Part shown: piece after piece, positions 5,658-5,694 of the stretch
Position numbering within the stretch: the stretch's first letter is position 1
Layout of the letters: each line of letters opens with the position of its first letter
Position numbers and translations under genes: made by a program
The notes under the pieces: generated by a model
Database searches by the model: none
What the model saw: only the letters and a program-made list of their open reading frames with translations
What the model was told of the DNA's origin: nothing
Assembly (NCBI GenBank): GCA_017116025.1
Contig: JAFITR010000098.1
Location: 1 to 5,694, forward strand
Direction of reading: 5' to 3'
Origin: Simkania negevensis
Lineage (GTDB): Bacteria; Chlamydiota; Chlamydiia; Chlamydiales; JAFITR01
Length of the DNA: 5,694 nt

Positions 5658-5694
5658 GCAGTTCTCACACCTGTTCACATATACTGCAGCAATT

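Overview
The window holds five protein-coding loci on both strands and no RNA gene, CRISPR array or insertion sequence that I can see. The source looks like a Gram-negative bacterium of moderate GC. The large AsmA-like protein has a style I associate with the Planctomycetes-Verrucomicrobia-Chlamydiae group, so an environmental Chlamydiota or other PVC member is my best guess. This is low-confidence inference; no marker gene in the window settles it.

Layout: on the minus strand, rmuC (1477 to 56) encodes a full-length RmuC-family protein of 473 aa. An 81-bp divergent intergenic region (1478-1558) separates it from a plus-strand cluster. That cluster is a PAP2-family membrane phosphatase (1559-2344), a small four-helix DoxX-family membrane protein (2373-2792) and an 817-aa AsmA/TamB-like envelope protein with one N-terminal membrane anchor (2799-5252). 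The spacings are 28 and 6 nt, so the three genes are probably one operon. A minus-strand gene of unknown function (5643 to 5242) converges on the cluster and overlaps its last 11 bp. Bases 1-55 hold nothing I can support.

Function: the three plus-strand genes all encode inner-membrane or envelope proteins. A PAP2 phosphatase acting on lipid phosphates beside an AsmA-like protein (a class linked to envelope lipid homeostasis and transport) suggests an envelope-lipid module; DoxX is a poorly understood membrane family. RmuC belongs to DNA metabolism and is probably only a divergent neighbour.

The main unexplained structures are: (1) a 35-bp near-perfect inverted repeat centred exactly between the two divergent start codons, 23 bp from each; (2) a hairpin-capable repeat spanning both stop codons of the convergent pair; (3) a C-terminal tail on the PAP2 protein that looks like translated spacer DNA and contains another inverted repeat; (4) a terminal minus-strand gene whose protein-like reading frame seems to continue upstream across an in-frame TGA; and (5) a C-over-G bias on the plus strand that persists whichever strand is coding.
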